From contig KE993488.1 in assembly GCA_000466585.1 (NCBI GenBank), positions 18,389-82,388 of the forward strand: DNA of 64,000 bases. The letters run 5' to 3'. The notes under the pieces were generated by a model. It was not told the origin of the DNA. It ran no database searches and worked only from the letters and a program-made list of their open reading frames with translations. This document shows positions 25,701-34,479 of the stretch, one piece after another. Source of the DNA: Clostridiales bacterium oral taxon 876 str. F0540 (lineage in GTDB: Bacteria; Bacillota; Clostridia; Clostridiales; Clostridiaceae). Made by a program: the position numbers and the translations under genes. The stretch's first letter is position 1. Each line of letters starts with the position of its first letter.

Positions 25701-25888
25701 TACTTGCGGGAACTTTTGCTACAATGTATCCTTCAAACATAATAGTATTAATGGAACTTGCCATCTGTATAGTTATTGGATTATTCCTTTTAGGATTTAT
25801 CCTGCTTCCGATAGCAATACCAGCTCTTATGTCTTTATCAGAAGGAATTTCAAAAAAGCAGAAGGTGCAGATTACAGAGTCTATTTAA
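22790..25888 (+). CDS. MMPL/RND-superfamily membrane exporter with large internal coiled-coil domain
   Basis: 1032 residues from ATG 22790, 6 nt after AGGAGGTG. The architecture is membrane segment 1, an extracytoplasmic loop, five to six membrane segments (about 180-330, with GIGTDYHILLFNRFKEEL, the RND/MMPL signature), and a large extracytoplasmic region (about 370-850). Its centre is Gly/Ser/Asn-rich heptad-like repeats (LINGGLKQV, LEKGARELSEGL, LRDGAEKI), as in YhgE/Pip proteins. A second MMPL membrane bundle (about 855-1020, ALGVDYSIFLMERFKE) follows. Likely proton-driven export of lipids or hydrophobic drugs; the substrate is unknown. Probably repressed by the convergent TetR at 26012-26569. 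Confidence 0.92.
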   Translation: MKKILKHSWILLIVWIVVTVLFGLNQPNLKQILNQKGEATISDNEPSKIASQMLDKMGNSKGESLLLVFNNEKKLSEDDMKAIETGIKNLNESKDKLQINSLVDPFNTPEAKEQLISKDNTTLIIPISFEKGTRDSETVIKDFEGAVKDIKVEHYITGSLAIGNDYLSDVSKGVDKSGAITVVFILLVLILMFRSVVTPVVSLLAVGVSYLCSMGIIGILVKRLNFPITSLTQMFVILVLFGIGTDYHILLFNRFKEELSNGLSIDEAVSASLRTAGKTIIYSGLTVFMGFASLTFVKFPVYRSANAVAIGIAVLLIEILTLTPVIMRLLGSKLFWPSRNKEGHKESKFWGRAASASVKHPVISLLVVAAVLTPVILFNTAKLSFDNIKDLSPNDPSVKGFNIVADKFGSGKVMQTTVVIENNEPMGNNEALAVIDNLNEKLKGLKGIKEVAGPTQPKGTMIKELYTNNQTETVVNGLSDANDGVKKVKDGLDTISSNLSSPDFSPVKDLINGTGGLQNAMDAVTEGLKKIDTGIEQGANGAGSLASGISQLKTGVARINSGLNAISANISEINNGYNLLGQGYKALPSSIEKLKQLTSAMQASIAKIDTKLPNDPDVGALKAMSSNLSAALDELNSGINKANANYDQLTSGLDLINGGLKQVIDNTSTDSKLVKGIDELEKGARELSEGLKKGSGGQKQIIASMSQLRDGAEKIKIGQSSLYNGLSTLSGGMVQLKDGISKGSGGLNSIYDGINKSGDFLNQLTSTRSFYIPKEVFESEDINKMLDMYMSKDRKTAKLTVTLDSEPYSEEAMGLMKDLNSFVSNELKGTKLQNANIGIAGATSGSYDLKNIATHDITFTQIIVLAAIFILLIAVIKSFWIPVYIIGALMATYYTALSATAFISKMLFASAKQGLSWNVPFFAFVMIAALGVDYSIFLMERFKEYPHLSPREAIVVAAKNIGGVVMSAAIILAGTFATMYPSNIIVLMELAICIVIGLFLLGFILLPIAIPALMSLSEGISKKQKVQITESI

Positions 25889-25929
25889 GTAATTGAAAGC
25901 ATAAAATAGCCATTTAAATCTACATGGAG

Positions 25930-26011
25930 AGACTGTATCTAAAGAACTAAGTAACTTCAATCAGCAAATGCTGCTTGAGTGAGCAAAGTTTAGGGCTTTA
26001 TGATACAGTCT
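25930..26011. terminator. Nested hairpin between convergent MMPL and tetR genes
   Basis: Outer stem AGACTGTATC (25930-25939) / GATACAGTCT (26002-26011). Inner ACTTCAA / TTGAGT enclosing AGCA / TGCT. A T-containing tail lies on the right. Third member of the ACTG...CAGT hairpin set. Confidence 0.78.
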
Positions 26012-26569
26012 TTATATTGCTTTATTTGAAAGAATATTAATAACAATAACAGCCATTTCTTTAGGTGGAACATTCATATTATCATTAAGCCATTGCTGGA
26101 TAAGTCCTATGCATCCGGAAATTGTATATGGCATAAGGTAATAAAAATTTACCTTTGAGCATGGGCTGTCTATAGGTGGCTGCGAAATTTTAATAGTCTC
26201 CTTAAGCTTTTCAAGAAAAGTATAATTGCCATCAGGTCCGAGCAATACCTTAAACATCTCAGCATTTCTTTGAATGAATCCAAACAAATATGTTAAAAAT
26301 GATAATAAATTATCATTAGAGGGGGTTTCTCCTTTAAACTTATTAAAGGCTTCTGTAAAATCAATCAGTATTTCTGATTCTATTTTCTCAACCATATCAA
26401 ATATATCTTCGTAATAAAGATAAAAGGTGGATCTGTTAACATCGGCTAAATCAGTAAGTTCCTTTACTGTAATGCTGTTAATTTTCTTTTCTGACATAAG
26501 CTTTGTAAGAGCCTGCAGCAAGGCTTTTTTAGTTTTTCTTATTCGTCTATCCACTTTTTGTTCTTCCAT
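26012..26569 (-). CDS. TetR/AcrR-family transcriptional regulator
   Basis: 185 residues. The N-terminal TetR helix-turn-helix (about 8-55) has RRIRKTKKALLQAL, ITVKELTDLADVNRSTFYLYYEDIFDMVEKIE, the canonical recognition helix region ending in FYLYYEDI. The C-terminal half is a helical ligand-binding/dimer domain of the type often seen beside MMPL pumps (IQQWLNDNMNVPPKEMA near the end). Probably represses the convergent MMPL exporter and itself: similar palindromes lie before both genes. The ligand is unknown. GGAGGTAC precedes the ATG. Confidence 0.92.
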   Translation of the reverse strand: MEEQKVDRRIRKTKKALLQALTKLMSEKKINSITVKELTDLADVNRSTFYLYYEDIFDMVEKIESEILIDFTEAFNKFKGETPSNDNLLSFLTYLFGFIQRNAEMFKVLLGPDGNYTFLEKLKETIKISQPPIDSPCSKVNFYYLMPYTISGCIGLIQQWLNDNMNVPPKEMAVIVINILSNKAI

Positions 26570-26598
26570 TGAAAAGTACCTCCAAGCTGATATAATTT

Positions 26599-26647
26599 TT
26601 GATTAATATATAATCAACACACATTCTATAATAAACATATGTTGATT
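26599..26647. promoter_or_regulatory. Putative TetR operator cluster upstream of tetR
   Basis: Palindrome TTGATTA-ATATA-TAATCAA (26599-26617). A second inverted repeat AATCAACA (26612-26619) / TGTTGATT (26640-26647). TATAATAAACATATGTT (26627-26643), with palindrome AACATATGTT, resembles the site at the MMPL promoter. Confidence 0.55.
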
Positions 26648-26847
26648 AAAATACAAGTCTGTAACAGTTTCATAATATTAATTAAATTTTCATAAAAAGT
26701 TAGTTGACGGTATTATGAAAGTTGTTCATAATACTTAATAAAGTTGATTATGTTAATTAAAGAAGTGGAAACAGTACTAAAAAATATAGAAATGTTAAAT
26801 AAATCAAATGTTATGAAATATAAAACATATTAAGTAAGGAGATTACT

Positions 26848-27089
26848 ATGAAAGTATAAAAAAGAGAATAGAGGAATTAGTAGCTGCTGACAACAAAGTA
26901 TTAGGGCACTTTTTATGCCAAGGAAAAATAAATGAAGGATTAACAGAAAGATATAAAGAAATGTTGAAGAAAAATCCTGAGGATGAACATATTAAAGAAC
27001 AGCTTAAAAATCATGAAGAGGCGAGCAAGCATCCTAATAACGAGGATTTAGAAAATGCAAAAAGATTTGTTGAGTATGTATTAAAATAG
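26848..27089 (+). pseudogene. Small acidic/Lys-rich ORF broken by a frameshift at its start
   Basis: AAGGAG (26836-26841) and ATG 26848 are ideally spaced, but that frame stops at codon 4. The frame one base off, open from 26850 to the TAG at 27087-27089, encodes about 79 residues of sensible protein (ESIKKRIEELVAADNKVLGH... ENAKRFVEYVLK) with clostridial codon use, helical and highly charged. A single missing base just after the ATG would restore a full gene starting M-E-S-I. No ATG, GTG or TTG lies early in the good frame. Either a true frameshift, a sequencing error, or an unusual start. Function unknown. Confidence 0.6.
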
Positions 27090-27225
27090 CTGTGGCAGAA
27101 GAAATTTCGTAATTAAATGTTAACAGATTTTTCATTGTATCAATAAGCTACCTGTGCTACCGTATAAATACATATATAAATATTTTTATATGTATTGCTG
27201 AAATAGCTTTTTAGGAGGAATTTCA

Positions 27226-27618
27226 TTGAAGTTTAATAATTATCTAAACAAGCTTTCATATTATTTTAAGGATTGTTATGGATTTGACAGACTTTCACGA
27301 GATGTTGTAATTGTTGGAGCAGTACTGTCCTTAACAAGGTATACATTAGGTTTAAGCCTTGTTTTTGTTGCTTATGGAATTTTTAGAACCTGTTCAAAAA
27401 ATAAATATAAAAGGTATCAAGAACTGTCTAGATATGAAAACATTATTTCAATAATTAAAAAGAAATTTTTAGGTGTTAATACTTCTTTTGATGAAAGAAA
27501 AAAATATAAAATATTTAAGTGTCCAAATTGTTCTCAAAAGCTTAGGGTACCCAGAAAAAAGGGCAAAATTGTGATTACCTGCAAAAAATGCGGAAATGAA
27601 TTTAAAGGAAGGACTTAA
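27226..27618 (+). CDS. Membrane protein with C-terminal zinc ribbon
   Basis: 130 residues from TTG 27226, after TAGGAGG. Residues about 25-52 form a single hydrophobic segment or re-entrant hairpin (VVIVGAVLSLTRYTLGLSLVFVAYGIF), then a basic linker, then a zinc ribbon at the C-terminus: CPNCSQKL ... CKKCGNEF (two C-x2-C pairs about 18 residues apart). This two-part design is common in clostridia and of unknown function; nucleic-acid or protein interaction at the membrane is a guess. Monocistronic. Confidence 0.83.
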   Translation: MKFNNYLNKLSYYFKDCYGFDRLSRDVVIVGAVLSLTRYTLGLSLVFVAYGIFRTCSKNKYKRYQELSRYENIISIIKKKFLGVNTSFDERKKYKIFKCPNCSQKLRVPRKKGKIVITCKKCGNEFKGRT

Positions 27619-27660
27619 AGAACTGTTCGGATAATAAGTAGATTTTAAAAAAATTGCCGC

Positions 27661-27722
27661 AGGCTTGCTTAAAAGTTAACAGGGTTTTCAGAGCACCGCC
27701 CTAAATACTTTAAAGCAAGCCT
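27661..27722 (+). terminator. Long hairpin downstream of the zinc-ribbon gene
   Basis: AGGCTTGCTTAAAAGT (27661-27676) / ACTTTAAAGCAAGCCT (27707-27722) pairs at 15 of 16 positions, enclosing AGGG ... CCCT. A moderately T-rich segment (ACTTTTATTTT) follows. Probably the terminator, although 43 nt from the stop codon. Confidence 0.6.
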
Positions 27723-28007
27723 ACAATACTTTTATTTTGCTTTAAACCAGCATGATTCCAGTAAATATTTAAATATTTTTATAGAATTATAGATAAATAT
27801 GCAATGATAAAAAGGTAACTCCTTGCTTTAATGAGAATAAAATCTTTATTAAAAAATATTTATTCATAACTTTGTTCATATTTTTGACGAAGTGCTGGTG
27901 AAAAGCTTAGACCTTTATTCTGAGCATGCTAAAAGTAGCGTAAGGTTGCTAAAGTTTTTTAAAGTCTATGGCTATTTTATTTACCAACATTCATATATTC
28001 CCTAAAG
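27723..28007. other. Gene-free AT-rich stretch
   Basis: About 285 nt with no ORF supported by a ribosome binding site, no recognised riboswitch core and no clear hairpin with T-run. Presumably part of the upstream region of the secreted-protein operon. Confidence 0.4.
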
Positions 28008-28040
28008 TTTATAATTTGTTTATAATTAGTTTATGTAAAG
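28008..28040 (+). promoter_or_regulatory. Three 11-bp direct repeats, putative response-regulator site
   Basis: TTTATAATTTG (28008), TTTATAATTAG (28019) and TTTATGTAAAG (28030) lie head to tail with an exact 11-bp period, about one helical turn. OmpR-family regulators typically bind such direct repeats, and one is encoded at the end of the operon that starts 73 nt downstream. A TATAAT lies within the repeats (28021-28026). Confidence 0.5.
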
Positions 28041-28112
28041 TAGAGATGTTGACTTTAAAATAGAAGCATGGAAAGCTTTCCTGGAATTAGCTTAAGTAAG
28101 GGGATGTTACAA

Positions 28113-29387
28113 TTGAAAATGAAAAAGAAGACGGCTATGATAGTAAGTCTTGCTGTAGGCACCTTAATGTTTACAACTACAGCATTTGCAGAAGTAGTTT
28201 CAAAAAGCGGCTATGATCAGGCAAAGGAAGCAATGAAAAATTCTGCGGACAGCTATACAAGCAAGCTTTCAAGCTATACTGTAGATGTTTCTTTTGCTTT
28301 AAAGGATAACGGAAATGTTATAAGCTCACAAAACTCTGTTAATAAATACGATTTAAAAAAGCTTTCCTGTGAAAATATCACAAACACTGTGGAAGGTAAA
28401 GAAAAAAACGAAGGTTTTTACTACAGAGATAAAGAAGGTTATATAAACTATAATAACAAAGATGGTGTTTATCGTGTAACAGAGCAAAAGATAAATGATG
28501 ATAAGTTTTGGATAAACAATCCTTTTAAGCAAAAGGAAGCAGGAGATCTTGAAAAAATAGCAGATGCGTTTATCGGCAATCTTAAGGACTCTGTTGTGGC
28601 TTCTGACAATGCTGATGGAAGTAAAGAGTTTTCAGGTTCCTTAAGCGAAGCACAGATTCCTGCGCTTGCAAATGCTATAGTTTCTTATCAATTAAAGCGT
28701 AGGTTTGGCTTTTATTCAAACAATCAAAATAACTCAGATAATAAAAGTATAATGCCTAAAATTACTCAGGATATATTTGTAAAAGATCTTAAGGGAAAGA
28801 TGACTGTAGATAAGAACGGACTGGTTCAAAATGTACTTGGAACAGGAGTCCTTTATGGCAAGGATGATTCGGGTAAGGAACACAGCTTGACCTTTGAAGT
28901 TTTAGCTAAGTCGTATGATATAAATAAGACTGTGGTTAACAAGCCTGATCTTAATGGCAAAAAAGTTGAAAAGACTGTGATTGAAGATAGAAGTAAGGTT
29001 TCTAACCCGGAACTTTATACAGGTACCTACAAGAACAATATATTTCTTAAAAAAGACGGTAAATTTAAAAAAATAGGCGAAAGAATTGTAAATATTGATA
29101 AAATTACTGATAAAAATATTTCGGGATCCTATAGTGAAGAGTACTTAAAAGGTTATGAAGAGTATGCATCTAAGGCTAAGAGCTTTAAATTTAATGCAGA
29201 GTTTGAGAAAAACATTTATAATGCTACCTTTAGCTATACAAATCCAGAAGGTAAAAGCTTGAAGGGAAACATCGGAATAAACTATGGATTTCCGAGACTA
29301 TATTTTGATTTTGATAATTCCCGCAGTGGTGCTTCTGTTGATGGAAATGCCATATTCGATGGTGAATTTAATAAAGTAATTGATTAA
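28113..29387 (+). CDS. Secreted protein of unknown function, first gene of an ABC/two-component operon
   Basis: 424 residues from TTG 28113, 9 nt after AAGGGG; the upstream in-frame extension lacks a ribosome binding site. Signal peptide KMKKKTAMIVSLAVGTLMF... with a likely AFA-EV cleavage near residue 27 and no lipobox Cys. The mature protein is Lys/Ser/Asn-rich and beta-strand-rich, with a repeated pattern of short strands in the last third (SGSYSEEYLKGYEEY, FNAEFEKNIYNATFSYTNPEG). I do not recognise the family. Its place before ABC transporter and sensor-kinase genes suggests an extracellular sensor or lipid/peptide-binding partner (inference). Confidence 0.82.
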   Translation: MKMKKKTAMIVSLAVGTLMFTTTAFAEVVSKSGYDQAKEAMKNSADSYTSKLSSYTVDVSFALKDNGNVISSQNSVNKYDLKKLSCENITNTVEGKEKNEGFYYRDKEGYINYNNKDGVYRVTEQKINDDKFWINNPFKQKEAGDLEKIADAFIGNLKDSVVASDNADGSKEFSGSLSEAQIPALANAIVSYQLKRRFGFYSNNQNNSDNKSIMPKITQDIFVKDLKGKMTVDKNGLVQNVLGTGVLYGKDDSGKEHSLTFEVLAKSYDINKTVVNKPDLNGKKVEKTVIEDRSKVSNPELYTGTYKNNIFLKKDGKFKKIGERIVNIDKITDKNISGSYSEEYLKGYEEYASKAKSFKFNAEFEKNIYNATFSYTNPEGKSLKGNIGINYGFPRLYFDFDNSRSGASVDGNAIFDGEFNKVID

Positions 29388-29408
29388 TTAGCAGCATCTA
29401 TAAAAGCA

Positions 29409-29431
29409 GGGGCAGCCTTTAAAGCTGCCCC
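29409..29431 (+). terminator. Intercistronic hairpin without T-run
   Basis: GGGGCAGC / GCTGCCCC with a 7-nt loop between the secreted-protein gene and the ABC ATPase. No T-run follows, so it may stabilise the upstream mRNA or attenuate rather than terminate. Confidence 0.6.
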
Positions 29432-29466
29432 ATTGAAAGATTAACTTTCATTTTAAGGAGATTGCA

Positions 29467-30178
<712 letters not shown>

Positions 30179-30192
<14 letters not shown>

Positions 30193-30931
30193 AATAGCTT
30201 TAATTAACGAAATAGAAAAACTATGTAAAAAGAAAAAGTTTTTGCTGGCGATTATAATATCCTTTATTTTTATTATAGCAGGCCAGGGAGCTGTTATGGC
30301 ATTAAGAAGCAGATTTGGACTTAGAGGAGCTTCAAGCATGGAGTTTCCAATATTAGTGCTGTCAATACTAGTTAATACAATTCTGCCTCTGTTTACTGCC
30401 CTGGTTACTATTGATAGTTTTTCAGGGGAATTCTCTCAGAATACAATGAAAATATCACTTACAAGACCGATAACTCGATTTAAGTATTTTACTGCAAAGC
30501 TTACTGCAATATTTGTTTTTATATTATTTAATCTTATTTTAGTTATGCTTATCTCAATTTTTGCGGGCATTTTATTTAATTCCAATTCCTTTACAGTAAA
30601 GGCAATTATAAATATTGTATTGTCTTACCTTGTAACAGCTTTGCCTATGCTTATTCTTGCTATGGTTATTGCGATTATAAGCAACATTTTAAAAAGCGGA
30701 GTTAGTGTATTCTTTATTTCAGTGCTTGTTTTCTTAGTTTTTAAAGTGCTTGAATTAGTTTTTTCACGATATTCAGGTATATTTTTTACCTCCATATTTG
30801 ATTGGTATAATTTATGGATTATAAGCCCTTTTCCGGTATTTAAAATTTTGCTTAAGTTTATGATGCTTGTAAGCTATGGTATAATATTATTTACATTGGG
30901 CTATTACCTATTCGATAAAAAAGATTTTTAG
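30179..30931 (+). CDS. ABC-2 type transporter permease
   Basis: 250 residues from ATG 30179, overlapping the ATPase gene; GAGGTTGAG lies just before it. About six membrane segments: residues 22-40, 57-80, 105-130, 145-170, 175-195 and 220-243. The cytosolic loop FSGEFSQNTMKISLTRPITRFKYFTAKL after the second segment is the hallmark of ABC-2 permeases of the BcrB/NatB kind. With the preceding ATPase it forms an exporter. The linked two-component genes suggest a stress- or antibiotic-response pump; the substrate is unknown. Confidence 0.92.
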
Positions 30932-30940
30932 GGTGAATAA

Positions 30941-32413
30941 ATGAATATAAAGAGAAGATTAATAATATCCAATACATTAATCGTAATAATTCCGTTTATT
31001 GTTACATTAGTAGTTGCGATTACTTTTTTATTTGTTTCTTCAAAGTTTTTAAATAAAGAAATCGGGTATAACAATATTAAAAAAATCGCAGAAGTAAAAA
31101 CAGAACTTTTTAGTGCTGCAAACAGTATATCTGAGCAAAACTTAGGAGCTGTAAGTGAAGTAGAATTAAAGAACATAATATCTAAAAGGCTTTCAGGGTT
31201 TAGAGGAGAATACATAATATCAGCAAATAACAATATTATCTCCTCCATAAGTGATATAAGTAAAATTGATACTGAAAAGGCTTTTGAAAAATCAGAGGAT
31301 CAGCACATTGAAAAAATTGTTGAAATAAATTCTACCTCCTATATGTTTGAAACAGCACATTTAGTATTAAAGGATTCTTCGGAAAGCAAAATAATGCTGC
31401 TAGCTCCTATAGGACATAATGAAAACTTATTTCAAGAGTTCATTATGGTTATTATATGTACCTATATAATATCCTTTATAGCAGTTAACATTATTATGAC
31501 TTACGGGCTTTCAAAGAGGATTTTAAACCCAATAGCATCTCTTAAAAAAGCTGCCTCTGAAATAAGCAGCGGTAATTTAAATTGCGAAGTTACAGAAGAA
31601 GGAGATGAGGAGGTAAAGGAGCTTTGTCATGATTTTGAGGTTATGAGAATACAGCTTAAGGATTCTGTATCTATGAAGCTTAAGTATGATGATAACAGAA
31701 AAATGCTTATATCAAGTATATCTCATGACTTGAAGACACCGATAACCTCAATTAAGGGTTATGTCGAAGGCATATTGGATGGAGTAGCGAGCACTCCGGA
31801 AAAGACGGAAAAGTATCTAAAAACAATTTATTCAAAAGCTGAGCAGGTTGATATAATGATTGATGATTTGCTTCTTTATTCAAAGCTTGACTTAAATCAA
31901 ATACCTTTTAATTTTGAAAAAACAGATATAGTTGAGTATTTTAACTACTGTGTAAGCGAAGTTGAGCCTGAACTGGAGAAGGATAATATAAAGATAAACC
32001 TTAAAAATAATTTGATGTACTCAAATTTTGTTTCCATTGACAGGGATAGGATGAGGAGAGTTATTGTAAATATTATTGACAACTCCAGAAAGTACATGGG
32101 AAAGCAGCAGGGAGAAATAAGCTTAGAGTTAAGAGAAACAAATTCAAGTATTATCATTGAAGTTAGAGATAATGGTATGGGAATTAAAAGTGAAGATGTA
32201 AACAAGATTTTTGATAAATTTTACAGAGCTGATGCTGCAAGAAGCGGCGCCAAAGGAAGCGGATTAGGCCTCGCTATAGCAAAGCAGATTGTTGAAGGCC
32301 ACAACGGAAGGATATGGGCTGTCAGCCATGACAATGAAGGAACAAGCATTATAATATCATTAAAAAAAGTTGAAGAGGTCAGAGGGGATTATGAAGAAAA
32401 TATTGATAGTTGA
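30941..32413 (+). CDS. Membrane sensor histidine kinase
   Basis: 490 residues, nine bases after the permease. Membrane segment 1 (about 12-34), an extracytoplasmic sensor of about 130 residues, membrane segment 2 (about 165-187), HAMP domain (about 187-240). HisKA with the phosphoacceptor in SSISHDLKTPITSIKGYVEG (about 263-282); N-box NIIDNSRKYM; G1 DNGMGIK; F-box DKFYRAD; G2 GSGLGLAIAK. Cognate regulator immediately downstream, overlapping by 23 bases. The sensor probably reports on the pump substrate or the secreted protein (inference). Confidence 0.95.
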   Translation: MNIKRRLIISNTLIVIIPFIVTLVVAITFLFVSSKFLNKEIGYNNIKKIAEVKTELFSAANSISEQNLGAVSEVELKNIISKRLSGFRGEYIISANNNIISSISDISKIDTEKAFEKSEDQHIEKIVEINSTSYMFETAHLVLKDSSESKIMLLAPIGHNENLFQEFIMVIICTYIISFIAVNIIMTYGLSKRILNPIASLKKAASEISSGNLNCEVTEEGDEEVKELCHDFEVMRIQLKDSVSMKLKYDDNRKMLISSISHDLKTPITSIKGYVEGILDGVASTPEKTEKYLKTIYSKAEQVDIMIDDLLLYSKLDLNQIPFNFEKTDIVEYFNYCVSEVEPELEKDNIKINLKNNLMYSNFVSIDRDRMRRVIVNIIDNSRKYMGKQQGEISLELRETNSSIIIEVRDNGMGIKSEDVNKIFDKFYRADAARSGAKGSGLGLAIAKQIVEGHNGRIWAVSHDNEGTSIIISLKKVEEVRGDYEENIDS

Positions 32414-33086
32414 AGATGACTTAAGTATTGCAGAGCTTGAAAAAGATTATTTGGAAATTTCGGGGTTTGATGTTAACATATGTACTGATGGGGTATCCGG
32501 CTTAAATGAAATAAAAGAAAATAATTATGACTTGGTTATTCTTGACGTAATGCTTCCCAATATAGACGGCTTTGATATCTTGAGGATAATTCAGGATATA
32601 AAAGATATTCCTGTACTTTTGGTTTCTGCTAAGAAAGAGGAAATCGATAAAATAAAAGGCTTATCTTTGGGAGCCGATGACTATATTACAAAGCCTTTCA
32701 GTCCAGGGGAATTGGTTGCAAGAGTAAAGTCCCATATTCAGAATTATGAAAGGATAAAGAGCAGACTTAAAGGCAGCGAAGATAAAAACATGATTGTGAT
32801 AAGAGGACTTAAAATATTAAAAGATTCAAGACAGGTATTCATAAATGATAAAGAAGTAACTTTAGCTCAAAAGGAATTTGATCTGCTTTTATACTTTGCG
32901 CAAAATCCAAACAGAGTTTTTGGAAGAGAAGAACTGTTTGAAAGAGTTTGGGGATTAGAGGCTCTTGGCGATAATGCCACAATAACTGTCCACATTAGAA
33001 GAGTAAGAGAAAAAATAGAAGCAAATCCTTCCGACCCTCAGTATATAGAGACTGTATGGGGAGCAGGGTATAGATTAAGGGTATAA
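32391..33086 (+). CDS. OmpR-family response regulator
   Basis: 231 residues from ATG 32391, behind AGAGGGGAT and overlapping the kinase gene. The receiver domain (1-118) has acidic pocket EDD (8-10), phosphoacceptor Asp in VILDVMLPN (about 53), the Thr/Ser switch in LLVSAKK and Lys in DYITKPFSPGEL. The C-terminal winged helix (about 135-231) ends in TITVHIRRVREKIE and TVWGAGYRL, classic OmpR/PhoB type. Probable target: the 11-bp repeats at 28008-28040. The kinase precedes the regulator, the reverse of the more usual order. Confidence 0.95.
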   Translation: MKKILIVEDDLSIAELEKDYLEISGFDVNICTDGVSGLNEIKENNYDLVILDVMLPNIDGFDILRIIQDIKDIPVLLVSAKKEEIDKIKGLSLGADDYITKPFSPGELVARVKSHIQNYERIKSRLKGSEDKNMIVIRGLKILKDSRQVFINDKEVTLAQKEFDLLLYFAQNPNRVFGREELFERVWGLEALGDNATITVHIRRVREKIEANPSDPQYIETVWGAGYRLRV

Positions 33087-33114
33087 GTTTTAGCTTATAC
33101 CCTTATTATTTTTT
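33079..33114 (+). terminator. Terminator of the ABC/two-component operon
   Basis: GGGTATAAG / CTTATACCC stem overlapping the stop codon, then TTATTATTTTTT. Confidence 0.88.
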
Positions 33115-33333
33115 GATGATAAGGATATACCATATATTACTAGTGACAAAAGTAGACAAAATAGTGTAAAAAAGTTCACAATTATTTGATTTTATTATAA
33201 TCCTTATTTATAATTATTTATGGTTGTTAATTCAACAACAAGCCAGGTAAAGTAGGCGGTTCACTGGATTAATCAATTTATATATTAATTTTTTATAAGC
33301 TAAAATTATTAAAACAAGAAGGAGGTGAAATTT

Positions 33334-34479
33334 ATGGCTATAACAGTACATGAAGCTTTAGAACTTGAAATACTTAAAGGATTTAAAGTCATTGCAGGAG
33401 AAAAGGGTCTATCCAATAAGATAACCCATGTAGCAGTTTGGGATTATGAAATTGGAGACTTAATTGCAGAAAATTTTAGTCCTGGTGATTTTGCTTTAAG
33501 TACTTTAGTTGCTATAAGAGATAATATTGATGAACTATACGGAATTGTAAAAAGGATGATAGCTGTGGGCATAAGCTGTCTGGCTATTAAAAATATTTAT
33601 TTTAACTATATTCCTGAAGAAGTAATTAAGCTTGCAGATAAAGAAAACTTTCCCATTATGCTATTTAGTGATACCTTTACTGAGGATGTAATTGTATATG
33701 TAAATAAGGCCATCAGTGAGAAAAAGAAATACGAAAACCTGACAGCAATAATAGATAATATTTTATATAATAACTTGAATGAATTAAGCATAAAAGAAAT
33801 TGCCCGGAAAGTTAATATTAATTTTAAGGAAAAAAATATAGTAGCCTTTTGCAAGAAAAAAAACGGGAAAACAATAGGTATAAAAAGCTTTTCTCATAAA
33901 GAAATGGAGGAAGCGTTCAGTAAGGTTATTCCATATAAAGACGGGTATATTCTCATAAATACATTTGAAGAAGCCAGTCAGCAAAATGTTGATAAAAATA
34001 TAATGAGAAGGCTTGAATGGTGGGGATTTAGTCCAAAGGAATACTATATCGGCATAAGCAGCTTATATGAAAGTTTAGGAAATCTTAATAAGGCTATACA
34101 AGAAAGCTTATATGCCTACAAATTTTCAGTGACCTATAGTAAAGATGTTTCATTCTTTCATGATATCGGAATTAACAGAATAATACTGCCGATTCTTGAT
34201 AATCCATGGGTTCTTAAATATTATAGTGAAATGGTAGAACCATTAATTGTTTATGATAAAGAGAATGAAACAGAGCTTTTAAAAACTGCAGTAAAGTATG
34301 TTGAAAATAATGGCGATATAAAAGCTACTGCTCTGCAGTTATTTCAGCATGGAAATACTATAAGGTACAGAATTGATAAAATAAATAAAATATTATGCAA
34401 AAACAGTTCCTACGAACACTTTTATGAGGAGCTGGCTTTAGCAGTTAGAATATACAATCTTATAAATAATCCTTTGTAA
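33334..34479 (+). CDS. PucR-family transcriptional regulator
   Basis: 381 residues from ATG 33334, behind AAGGAGGTGAAATTT. The N-terminal PucR domain (about 1-125) begins ITVHEALELEILKGFKVIAGEKGLSNKITHVAVWD, the usual opening, and contains the FSPGDFALSTL strand-turn. The C-terminal PucR HTH_30 domain (about 320-375) has the pattern VKYVENNGDIKATALQLFQHGNTIRYRIDKINKIL. The middle is a degenerate GGDEF-like/CdaR linker. Such proteins control purine, amino-acid or polyamine metabolism. Lying just before the ornithine decarboxylase-antiporter genes, it is probably their regulator (inference), with sites at 34473-34523. Confidence 0.9.
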   Translation: MAITVHEALELEILKGFKVIAGEKGLSNKITHVAVWDYEIGDLIAENFSPGDFALSTLVAIRDNIDELYGIVKRMIAVGISCLAIKNIYFNYIPEEVIKLADKENFPIMLFSDTFTEDVIVYVNKAISEKKKYENLTAIIDNILYNNLNELSIKEIARKVNINFKEKNIVAFCKKKNGKTIGIKSFSHKEMEEAFSKVIPYKDGYILINTFEEASQQNVDKNIMRRLEWWGFSPKEYYIGISSLYESLGNLNKAIQESLYAYKFSVTYSKDVSFFHDIGINRIILPILDNPWVLKYYSEMVEPLIVYDKENETELLKTAVKYVENNGDIKATALQLFQHGNTIRYRIDKINKILCKNSSYEHFYEELALAVRIYNLINNPL

